This document shows, one piece after another, positions 1 through 6,632 of a stretch of DNA of 61,091 bases; within the stretch, counting starts at the first letter, position 1; every line of letters starts with the position of its first letter. Both the position numbers and the translations under genes were made by a program. A model generated the notes under the pieces. That model was given only the letters and a program-made list of their open reading frames with translations. It made no database searches and was not told the origin of the DNA. The DNA is from JAGHAJ01 sp964559865 [NCBI: uncultured Synergistota bacterium] (GTDB lineage Bacteria > Synergistota > JAGHAJ01). The stretch is from positions 1 through 61,091 of the forward strand of contig CAZLJD010000032.1 in assembly GCA_964559865.1 (NCBI GenBank). Reading direction: 5' to 3'.

Positions 1-1149
1 AACTTTGTTCAAAGATTGAGGTTTGGTAGAACTGCTGCATTCCTCGTGACAATTATAAATAACAGCTATAGGCCTATATCTTTAAGGCCCCTTTCTAAGA
101 GACTTGTGCTTGTTGATAGTAATAATTCTGTTTATTTCCCAGTAGATTATGAGCAGCAACTTGATTCTCCCATAATGGGTATGGTGCAGGGTTTGGTCTT
201 TTTCCCACCCATTTCCAAGAATGTGCAGTGGTTTGAGATGAAGTTTGCGGATCTACCTGAGAAGGGTGATACTATAGTCTTAAAGTGGTTTTTGAGGAGA
301 AAACAGGTTGTTGCCAGGAGAAAAAAAGAGGAACCACCAGCTGTTGCAGTTTTACCAAAAACTGCTGAGGTTGAAAACAAAAAGAGCACACTTCCAGCAA
401 AAAACCAACCGAAAGCTATAAAGAAGGTTGCAAAGGAAGAGATAAAAAAACCCTTGGGACCTAAACCTAAGCAGGTGAAGAAGATAAAGAAGAAGACAGT
501 AACTTCCAAACCTAAGGTAGTGAAAAAGATAGTAACTTTACGTAAGGCAAAATCGCAACCTCTTACAAAAAAGGCCACCAAACCAAAGATTGTAAAAAAG
601 AAAGTACCTTCAAAGCCAAAATTGAAAAAAGTTAAGAAACCATCTGTAACGAAACATAAAAGTAAAAAAATAACTAAGAAAGCTCAAACTAAGCCTAAGA
701 GTATAAAAAAAGTTAAGAAAAAAACCAAGAGTACTAAAAAAACCATGTACAAGTATAAGTACGAGAAGAAACCTATTATAGTTCCCCAAATAGCCACTCC
801 TACGGTTAAAAGAGTTGTTAGAAAAAAAATACTATCTCCTTCTGAGGTTGCAAGTAAGTACCTTTCTGCTTGGGTGAAGGGTAATTTTTTAGGTATGTAC
901 GCTTTGCTTTCCAATGTTTCCAAGAAGAAACTTACATTTTCCGCCTTTAAGAGTAAGCTATTATCGAAGAAAGTTGATAAGTCTTTTTTAAAGGGATTAA
1001 GGCTGGTAAAACAGGAAATTAAGGGTAAGACTGCAAGAGTAATATTCAAATTCACCTCGAAGCTTTTATTTATCAAGATCTCGAGGTTAAAAGTCTTTCA
1101 TCTTGTTAATGAGAGTGGAAGATGGGGGATACTATGGTCAGAGAGATGA
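1..1149 (+). CDS. Lysine-rich protein of unknown function (5' partial)
   Basis: The reading frame is open to the left edge of the window, so the start lies upstream; the TTG at 16 is only the first possible start inside the window. Three parts are visible. The first ~95 residues are a beta-rich region (LVTIINNSYRPISL...). Next come ~165 residues of low-complexity sequence built from repeated KPK/VKK/KKK units. The last ~110 residues form a compact domain (VASKYLSAWVKGNFLGMYALL, ending GRWGILWSER) that resembles an NTF2-like or stress-tail domain. It overlaps lptC, so it is probably co-transcribed with the Lpt genes. I do not recognise the family. The basic linker could bind an acidic polymer, cell-wall material or nucleic acid, but that is inference. 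Confidence 0.75.
   Translation, partial: NFVQRLRFGRTAAFLVTIINNSYRPISLRPLSKRLVLVDSNNSVYFPVDYEQQLDSPIMGMVQGLVFFPPISKNVQWFEMKFADLPEKGDTIVLKWFLRRKQVVARRKKEEPPAVAVLPKTAEVENKKSTLPAKNQPKAIKKVAKEEIKKPLGPKPKQVKKIKKKTVTSKPKVVKKIVTLRKAKSQPLTKKATKPKIVKKKVPSKPKLKKVKKPSVTKHKSKKITKKAQTKPKSIKKVKKKTKSTKKTMYKYKYEKKPIIVPQIATPTVKRVVRKKILSPSEVASKYLSAWVKGNFLGMYALLSNVSKKKLTFSAFKSKLLSKKVDKSFLKGLRLVKQEIKGKTARVIFKFTSKLLFIKISRLKVFHLVNESGRWGILWSER
400..780 (+). repeat. Lysine/proline-rich low-complexity coding repeat
   Basis: Degenerate repeated codons encode units such as KPKVVKK, KPKIVKK and KPKSIKK. The period is irregular (about 10-20 codons) and the DNA is A-rich. This is an intragenic protein repeat, not a CRISPR array or noncoding satellite. 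Confidence 0.7.
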
Positions 1150-1712
1150 GGAACAGAAGGCGTAAGATTTTTATCTACCTTTCTGTTGCTGTTCTGGTAG
1201 TGGGGGCAGTGATGCTTTATCTGTCTGTTGTTCATGATATTACTGAGCTTCCGAAAGAGTTGCAGAAGGGGAAGTCAAAGGAATCCTCTGTAATGGCGAA
1301 TGTAGTTTTGTGGAGGGATCTTAAAGATGGTAGGAAACTTAGACTTCAGGCAGCTTCAGTTAAGAGAGGAGCAGATGTGATAGATGCTGAAGATGTGAGG
1401 GTTACGGTGTTCAGAGACGGGAACCTTGAGTACATTGTTTTGGCCAAGAGCGGAAGGTATGTCTTGAAAAAGCATACTGTTTACTTGAAAGGCAATGTGA
1501 GGGTAAGGGATGTAGAAAGAGAGGTTGAGATTACTACAGACAATTTGCGCTGGGATACAGAAAAGGGCTTTATTTACAGCGATAGTTCTGTTAATATATA
1601 CAGGAAAGATGGCACTACAGTTGTAGGCAATAGGCTGAAGGGCAGTATTTCTTCTGGTAGGTGGGTTGTCGAAGGTAATGTGAGGGTTATCATTCCGGGG
1701 GGTGAAAGGTAG
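1122..1712 (+). CDS. lptC: LPS export ABC transporter periplasmic protein LptC
   Basis: Predicted inner-membrane-anchored bridge protein of the LptBFGC-A-D lipopolysaccharide export path. A short basic N-terminus (RNRRRK) leads into one hydrophobic helix (residues ~15-35). The periplasmic part that follows has OstA/LptC-type beta strands (VYLKGNVRVRD, VEITTDNLRWD, GRWVVEGNVRV). At about 190 residues it has the usual LptC length. In-frame ATGs at 1122, 1134 and 1146 are all possible starts; 1134 has a GGGGGA tract just upstream. It overlaps the preceding gene, and its stop overlaps the GTG of lptD by one base. Family assignment rests on fold pattern plus the adjacent lptD, lptA and lptB. Confidence 0.82.
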   Translation: MGDTMVREMRNRRRKIFIYLSVAVLVVGAVMLYLSVVHDITELPKELQKGKSKESSVMANVVLWRDLKDGRKLRLQAASVKRGADVIDAEDVRVTVFRDGNLEYIVLAKSGRYVLKKHTVYLKGNVRVRDVEREVEITTDNLRWDTEKGFIYSDSSVNIYRKDGTTVVGNRLKGSISSGRWVVEGNVRVIIPGGER

Positions 1713-3484
1713 TGAAGCGCTTCGTCGTTATAGGAGTAGTGATTCTTCTGTTGATGTTTGGAGTGAGTGTATTTGCATCTGATTCTGCTATTGACATTAA
1801 GGCAGATCATATTAGCTATAGCAGTTGTAAGAATATTATAATAGCAGAGGGACATGTGCTTCTGAAAAGGGGAGTTATAAGAATAGAAGCTGCTCGTGTG
1901 AAGTTTGTTGTTTCTGAGCAAAAAGTCTGGGCATACGCGAAAAATGGGAGTCCACTCGTGTTTTGGTGGGGCAGTCGGAAACTGAATGGTAAGGAGGCGT
2001 GGTACGATTTCAAGAAGCACATAGGTGTAGTTAAAGATGCCACAGGAGAGGATTACTACACTCACTTTAAGGGAAAAGAAGTGATAGTTGAACCGAGGAA
2101 GAATCTTAAGTATAGTAGCATCTTTTTGATAGGTAGGAAGATTCATAAGGCAAAAACCGGAGAACTTCAAGAGAGAGTGAAGGAGGGGCATTTTACTACT
2201 TGTGAGAATACAGAGAACCCCCAATATGAGGTTGTGTCGAAAGAAATTATAATACTCCCCGGAGACCTTATAATAATAAAGCATCCGACATTTTATTTGA
2301 AAGGGTACCCCCTGTTTACGTATCCTTTTGATTATATTATACCGCTTGGTAAAGGTGGTAAGAAAACTCAGTTTGCTCCGTCCTTTGGGTACACTAAGGA
2401 TGTGGGTTGGTATGTTGTGAGTGAAGGCACATTTTTCTTGGGGAATATGGTTGGGGCATTATGGTTAAGGTATGGCACGGAGGTAGGGTTTGGTGGAAGA
2501 CTTTCGTTTGAAGGGTACTTGGATAAAAAGATACATATGTTTCTGTATGGAGGATACACCAAGGACATAACGGGTGATAAGAAAAGGTGGAGGTATGGCG
2601 TATACTTTAGTAGGAACTATAAGAGGTTCTCATGGACTATAAGATACACGGTTGACGAGAACTATGAAGTTGTAGACGAGGACGGCAATGAAAAGAAGTA
2701 TGTTATTCAGCGGACACCAGAGATTACATTCTATTTTAAGCCCTTCCACTTAGGCAGGAGTAAGTGGTCTGTTTCTGCTTTGGTTGACTGGGGTAAGTTT
2801 AAGGATGAGGGCAGGAGTGAGGATGAAACTCGGACAAAGTTTGCAATAGGACTTTCGAGAAAACCAATATACTTTACGAAGAATCTGTATATGCCTCTGC
2901 ATTTTGGTTTCGAGAAAAGGTGGTATAGCGGAAGTAGTAATAGATTTGAAGTGTTCGAGACTGATGTAGGATTGGTTTGGTTAATATCTAAGAAGCTCAC
3001 ATTCTCTAGTTACTATGTAAATAGGGACGTAACTGGTAAGAGTTTGTTGAGCTTTGAATCTGTTGACCCTGCGAAGGAAGTGAGGACAAATCTGGCTTAT
3101 GCTTACTCTGATAGGTTTAGATTTAGCTTTGGTGCAAAGTATGATATTCTTTCCTCACAGTGGACCAATTACTATCCTTCTACTTCTTGGGTGATGGGTT
3201 CTAAGAAGTACCCATGGCACTTTTCGATCAGTGGAGACTACGACGCTACCAACTCGAGTTGGAACAAGATAAACTATTCTGTATACAAAGATCTTCCATG
3301 TAAGTGGAGAGCGGTCTTTATTTATAAGGATGATCGTACAGATAGCAATGATGATGAATTGTGGTTGTATTTTTATTTAAAGCCTTTTCCAAAGGCAAGG
3401 TTTGGTGTGTATAAGGGTAAAGATAACTACGGGATAATTACGGGTAGTACAGTGACGAAGATAGGTGGGGGTGAATGGTGGTGA
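1712..3484 (+). CDS. lptD: LPS-assembly outer-membrane protein LptD
   Basis: Outer-membrane translocon that inserts LPS into the outer leaflet. The GTG start gives a clear signal peptide (MKRFVVIGVVILLLMFGVSVFA). An OstA-type jelly-roll follows (DIKADHISY, IIAEGHVLL; residues ~25-140). The LptD hallmark comes next: TTCENTENPQYEV with the strand motif FYLKGYPLFTYPFDYIIPL. The remaining ~370 residues are rich in aromatic beta strands typical of an outer-membrane barrel. At 590 residues it is shorter than the E. coli protein (~780), with few cysteines, so the disulfide pattern of the enteric protein is not conserved. It lies between lptC and lptA, with coding overlaps on both sides. No lptE is seen here. 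Confidence 0.85.
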   Translation: MKRFVVIGVVILLLMFGVSVFASDSAIDIKADHISYSSCKNIIIAEGHVLLKRGVIRIEAARVKFVVSEQKVWAYAKNGSPLVFWWGSRKLNGKEAWYDFKKHIGVVKDATGEDYYTHFKGKEVIVEPRKNLKYSSIFLIGRKIHKAKTGELQERVKEGHFTTCENTENPQYEVVSKEIIILPGDLIIIKHPTFYLKGYPLFTYPFDYIIPLGKGGKKTQFAPSFGYTKDVGWYVVSEGTFFLGNMVGALWLRYGTEVGFGGRLSFEGYLDKKIHMFLYGGYTKDITGDKKRWRYGVYFSRNYKRFSWTIRYTVDENYEVVDEDGNEKKYVIQRTPEITFYFKPFHLGRSKWSVSALVDWGKFKDEGRSEDETRTKFAIGLSRKPIYFTKNLYMPLHFGFEKRWYSGSSNRFEVFETDVGLVWLISKKLTFSSYYVNRDVTGKSLLSFESVDPAKEVRTNLAYAYSDRFRFSFGAKYDILSSQWTNYYPSTSWVMGSKKYPWHFSISGDYDATNSSWNKINYSVYKDLPCKWRAVFIYKDDRTDSNDDELWLYFYLKPFPKARFGVYKGKDNYGIITGSTVTKIGGGEWW

Positions 3485-4299
3485 AAAGGCTTTTAGCTGG
3501 TTTTGTTACGATTATGTTGTTGCTCGTAATGTTAGGGTATGTAACTGCTACCGAAGATGTGAACATTACTGCTGATATTGTTAAATATAATTCTAAGACA
3601 GGAGAGACAGTTGCTACTGGTAATGTAAAAATTACAAGAGGTTCTCTTATTGCGACTTGTTTAAAGGCTATAGCTAATATGAACAACAGCAATGTCCACC
3701 TTGTGGGGAATGTTTACGCTAAGGACAAGACAACCGAGATGTGGGCAAAAGAGGCGTTTTATTATGGGAGAAAAAAAGTATTAAAGATTTTTGGAAGTGT
3801 GAAGGTAGTTCATAAAGGGTATACGCTTTATGCTGATGTTGTTAGATACTTTATGAGAAGCAAAGGGAAGAGAAAGTATATAGCAACTGGAAGTCCTGCT
3901 TACATTTTGCAAGAGGGTGCCAAGCTTTCGGGCAAACAGATAGAATTTGAGAACAATGTTATTACTGTTTCAGGTGGTGTTTCTTATGTAGGTAAAAAAG
4001 GCAACTTCACTGTGACTGGCGATGATGCAGTTGCTACGATAGGTAAAGGAGATAAGGTAGAAAAGGTGCATATAAATGGGAATGTGCATGCATTAAAGGT
4101 TTCAAAAGATAGTAGATTCGAGGCGTGGAGTGATGACTTGGTGTATAGTGCCAATAGCAGGACTATTCTGCTGACGGGTAACCCAAAAGTAAAGCAGGGT
4201 AAAAGACTACTGCTTGCAGATAAGATAGAGTATAACCTTGACACAGAAGAGATGAAAGCGTTCGGGAAAGCAAGGATAGTATTACCGTCAGGGAAATAA
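3475..4299 (+). CDS. lptA: LptA/OstA-family periplasmic LPS transport protein
   Basis: Signal-peptide-like N-terminus (VVKRLLAGFVTIMLLLVMLGYVTA) followed by two or more OstA/LptA beta-jelly-roll repeats: VNITADIVKYNSKTGETVATG, YTLYADVVRYF, KQIEFENNVITVSG and a last LLADKIEYNLDTEEM. At 274 residues it is about 1.5 times the E. coli LptA, so it may hold an extra jelly-roll copy that lengthens the periplasmic bridge. ATG 3475, GTG 3478 and GTG 3481 are alternative starts, all overlapping the end of lptD. It is followed after 5 bases by lptB. The family call is firm; the exact split of roles between LptA and the OstA domain of LptD is inferred. Confidence 0.83.
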   Translation: MVVKRLLAGFVTIMLLLVMLGYVTATEDVNITADIVKYNSKTGETVATGNVKITRGSLIATCLKAIANMNNSNVHLVGNVYAKDKTTEMWAKEAFYYGRKKVLKIFGSVKVVHKGYTLYADVVRYFMRSKGKRKYIATGSPAYILQEGAKLSGKQIEFENNVITVSGGVSYVGKKGNFTVTGDDAVATIGKGDKVEKVHINGNVHALKVSKDSRFEAWSDDLVYSANSRTILLTGNPKVKQGKRLLLADKIEYNLDTEEMKAFGKARIVLPSGK

Positions 4300-4304
4300 A
4301 GGCT

Positions 4305-5021
4305 ATGTTGAAAGTTGTCTCTGTCACTAAGACCTATTATGGTCGGAATGTGGTGGACAATGTTTCATTAGAGGTTAACTCTGGTGAGATTGTAGGGTTG
4401 CTTGGGCCAAATGGTGCTGGTAAAACGACTACATTTTATATGATTGTGGGTGTTGTAAGACCTGATGGAGGAGAGATCTTCCTTGATGGAGAGAACATCA
4501 CACATCTGCCTATCCATGTTAGGGCGAGAATGGGTATAGGATATTTACCCCAGGAGGCCTCTATATTTAGAAAACTTACTGTGAGGGAGAATATAATGTT
4601 GCCATTGCAACACAGTGATGTACCGCCTAATGAAAGAGAAGAATTTGTTGATAGGGTGTTACATGAATTTGGTATAGAGGAGCTTGGGGATTATAAAGGG
4701 TATATGCTGTCAGGGGGTGAAAGGAGACGGGTAGAAGTTTCCCGTTCTTTAGTAAATGCACCAAAAGTCATTCTGCTTGATGAACCATTTTCTGGCATAG
4801 ACCCAATAACTGTGTATGATATACAAAGTATGATTCTTAAACTCAAATCCAGAGGTTTTGGTGTGTTGATAACAGATCACAATGTTAGAGATACACTTGC
4901 GATAACTGATAGAGCATATCTAATATATGAGGGTAAAGTTATGGTGCATGGTAGACCTGATGAAGTAGCTGCAAGCAGTATAGCAAGAAAGATATACCTT
5001 GGACATAGGTTTAGAATGTGA
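4305..5021 (+). CDS. lptB: LPS export ABC transporter ATPase LptB
   Basis: Cytoplasmic ATPase that powers LPS extraction by LptFG. Walker A GPNGAGKTT is at residues 34-42, the signature is LSGGERRRVEVSRSL, Walker B is VILLDEPFSGIDP, and the switch His is in ITDHNVRDT. The sequence LPQEASIFRKLTVREN is typical of LptB rather than of other ABC ATPases. Length 238 is standard. It is the last gene of the Lpt run; lptF and lptG are not in the window. A tRNA promoter begins 17 bases after its stop. Confidence 0.93.
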   Translation: MLKVVSVTKTYYGRNVVDNVSLEVNSGEIVGLLGPNGAGKTTTFYMIVGVVRPDGGEIFLDGENITHLPIHVRARMGIGYLPQEASIFRKLTVRENIMLPLQHSDVPPNEREEFVDRVLHEFGIEELGDYKGYMLSGGERRRVEVSRSLVNAPKVILLDEPFSGIDPITVYDIQSMILKLKSRGFGVLITDHNVRDTLAITDRAYLIYEGKVMVHGRPDEVAASSIARKIYLGHRFRM

Positions 5022-5038
5022 GGGACTCAAAGCGGTCC

Positions 5039-5067
5039 TTGACAACTGAGCAGGTGGAGGTTAAAAT
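5039..5067 (+). promoter_or_regulatory. Sigma-70 promoter for the tRNA-tadA cluster
   Basis: TTGACA (5039-5044), a 17-base spacer, then TAAAAT (5062-5067). Initiation would fall about 5 bases before tRNA-Ser. This is a near-consensus match. Confidence 0.75.
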
Positions 5068-5078
5068 ATTATGTGCTT

Positions 5079-5172
5079 GGTGAGGTGGCCGAGTGGCTAA
5101 AGGCGCTCGCCTGCTAAGCGAGTAGAGGTGCGAAAACATCTCTCGAGGGTTCAAATCCCTCCCTCACCGCCA
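5079..5172 (+). tRNA. tRNA-Ser(GCT)
   Basis: Class II tRNA of 94 bases with a long variable arm. The acceptor pairs GGTGAGG with CCTCACC, followed by discriminator G and an encoded CCA. The anticodon loop CTGCTAA carries GCT, reading AGC/AGU. It is the first gene of the RNA island. Confidence 0.96.
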
Positions 5173-5175
5173 TAC

Positions 5176-5252
5176 GCGCCCGTAGCTCAATTGGATAGAG
5201 CGACGGACTACGGATCCGTAGGTTGGGGGTTCGACTCCTCTCGGGCGCGCCA
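5176..5252 (+). tRNA. tRNA-Arg(ACG)
   Basis: 77 bases. The acceptor pairs GCGCCCG with CGGGCGC, followed by discriminator G and an encoded CCA. The anticodon stem ACGGA/TCCGT holds the loop CTACGGA, so the anticodon is ACG. This is the tRNA whose A34 is converted to inosine by TadA, encoded 12 bases downstream. Confidence 0.96.
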
Positions 5253-5264
5253 TATGGAGAGAGA

Positions 5265-5738
5265 ATGGATACTTTTTTTATGCGGGTTGCACTGCGGGAA
5301 GCAGAGATTGGATTGCATAAAGGTGAAGTTCCTGTAGGTGCTGTAGTAGAGAGAAATGGGGAAATAATAGCAGTTGCCCATAATCTTAAAGAGACATTGA
5401 AAGATCCTACTGCACACGCTGAGATGATTGCTATAAGGGAGGCGGCAGGACATCTTGGAAACTGGAGATTAGATGGAGCTACATTGTATGTAACTTTGGA
5501 ACCGTGTCTCATGTGTGTAGGTGCGATCGTGGAGGCGCGTATTCGAAGAGTAATTTTTGGTGCATTTGATGACAAAAGAGGTGCGGTAGCGAGTGCACTT
5601 GATATTTTGAGGAATGAAATGATTGTCCCTTATAGGGTAGAGGTGAGAGGAGGCGTATTAGAGGAAGAATGTAGTTCCCTCCTTCGAAGGTTTTTTGATA
5701 TGAAAAGAAGTGGCGGGAGAGATGGCCGAGTGGACTAA
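5265..5738 (+). CDS. tadA: tRNA(adenine34) deaminase TadA
   Basis: Zinc enzyme that deaminates A34 to inosine in tRNA-Arg(ACG). Motifs are HAEM (zinc His and catalytic Glu) and PCLMC (the two zinc cysteines), with GEVPVGAVV upstream. ATG 5265 is chosen because a GGAGAGAG ribosome-binding site precedes it; the frame could open further upstream, but only inside the tRNA-Arg gene. Length is 157 residues, normal for the family. Its substrate tRNA lies 12 bases upstream. The last codons run 23 bases into the tRNA-Ser(CGA) gene, and the TAA stop sits in that tRNA's D-arm region, so the C-terminal GRDGRVD is encoded by tRNA sequence. Confidence 0.93.
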   Translation: MDTFFMRVALREAEIGLHKGEVPVGAVVERNGEIIAVAHNLKETLKDPTAHAEMIAIREAAGHLGNWRLDGATLYVTLEPCLMCVGAIVEARIRRVIFGAFDDKRGAVASALDILRNEMIVPYRVEVRGGVLEEECSSLLRRFFDMKRSGGRDGRVD

Positions 5739-5802
5739 GGCGCTCGACTCGAAATCGAGTGGGCTTTTGGCCCCGTGAGTTCGAATCTCACTCTCTCCGC
5801 CA
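5716..5802 (+). tRNA. tRNA-Ser(CGA)
   Basis: Class II tRNA of 87 bases. The acceptor pairs GGAGAGA with TCTCTCC, followed by discriminator G and an encoded CCA. The loop CTCGAAA carries anticodon CGA, reading UCG. Its first 23 bases overlap the 3' end of tadA. Confidence 0.96.
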
Positions 5803-5810
5803 TAATATAC

Positions 5811-5905
<95 letters not shown>

Positions 5906-5914
5906 TTTGGAGCT

Positions 5915-6196
5915 AACAGCAACTGCACTAACCGGGGAGGTAGCGGTGCCCTGTACCCGCAATCCGCTGTAGCGGGGGTGAATTCCTCACTGCGACTGTT
6001 TCATCTGGATGCAGCCTCAGGTAAGTGGTGTAGAAAGTTGGGTCCCGTGCGGCAGAAGGCTATGAACCCCGTCAGGTCCGGGAGGAAGCAGCGGTAAGTA
6101 GCTGATTCTGGGTGCCACGGGGGTGCCTGGCTGGAGCTAACTGCCTGAGTAACGGTCCGGGTGGACAGGCAAGGTGGGGTGTGCAGTTGCTGTTTT
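5915..6196 (+). ncRNA. ffs: Signal recognition particle RNA, large bacterial type with Alu domain
   Basis: The Ffh-binding S domain is clear: CCCGTCAGGTCC, a GGGA tetraloop at 6080-6083, then GGAAGCAGCGG. The 5' part near 5930-5990 looks like an Alu domain (helices 3/4). The ends pair over 13 bases (5916-5928 with 6181-6193), and a T6 run at 6193-6198 serves as terminator. At about 280 nt this is the long form known from Bacillus and Thermotoga, not the ~110-nt 4.5S form. It pairs with Ffh and FtsY (not in the window) for co-translational membrane targeting. Confidence 0.93.
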
Positions 6197-6212
6197 TTAG
6201 TATGGGGGGCGG

Positions 6213-6626
6213 ATGCATATGGATGTATTAACTGAGATAAGGGTTAGATACGGGGAAACCGATCAGATGGGGGTTGCGTACTATGGGAGTTATTATGATT
6301 GGTTTGAAGTGGGAAGAACAGAATTTTGTAGGAAGCTTGGCTTGCCCTATGCAGAGTGGGAGAATATGGGAATATTTCTTCCCGCTGTGGAATCATATTG
6401 TAGGTACAAGCATCCCGTCCGCTATGATGAGAAAGTGAAAGTTGTTACGAGAATAAAGGAGTTAACTGCTACTACAGTTACATTTTCCTACAAGGTAAGG
6501 AGAGCTAAGGATGGGAGACTTCTTGCTATCGGTTATACAAAGCATGCGTTTGTTGGGAAGGATGGGCATCTTATGCAGTTACCTTTGGAGATAAAAGGTC
6601 TCCTGAAGAAGAGCACACAGGAGTGA
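6213..6626 (+). CDS. YbgC-type acyl-CoA thioesterase (hotdog fold)
   Basis: Small hotdog thioesterase of the YbgC/4-hydroxybenzoyl-CoA type. The N-terminal motif RYGETDQMGVAYYGSYYDWF holds the catalytic Asp in the position used by this family, and EVGRTEF begins the long helix. Length 137 is standard. ATG 6213 follows a GGGGGGCGG tract; ATG 6219 is an alternative. It is 6 bases from iorA, so the two may share a transcript. Its acyl-CoA substrate cannot be told from sequence, but linkage to iorAB suggests aryl- or branched acyl-CoA products of amino-acid oxidation. Confidence 0.88.
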   Translation: MHMDVLTEIRVRYGETDQMGVAYYGSYYDWFEVGRTEFCRKLGLPYAEWENMGIFLPAVESYCRYKHPVRYDEKVKVVTRIKELTATTVTFSYKVRRAKDGRLLAIGYTKHAFVGKDGHLMQLPLEIKGLLKKSTQE

Positions 6627-6632
6627 TTTTGA

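Noticed and set aside
400-780. Repeated units that could suggest a CRISPR or satellite repeat
   Set aside because: Unit length is irregular, there are no unique spacers, and the frame encodes an unbroken Lys/Pro-rich linker.
147-1076. Two minus-strand frames (147-581, 684-1076) opposite the lysine-rich gene
   Set aside because: They are mirror translations of AAA/AAG-rich codons (Phe/Leu/Thr runs) with no family motif and no ribosome-binding site.
1574-2284. 236-codon minus-strand frame opposite lptC/lptD
   Set aside because: The plus strand holds clear lptC and lptD; the antisense product is Tyr/Ser/Cys-rich with no recognisable domain.
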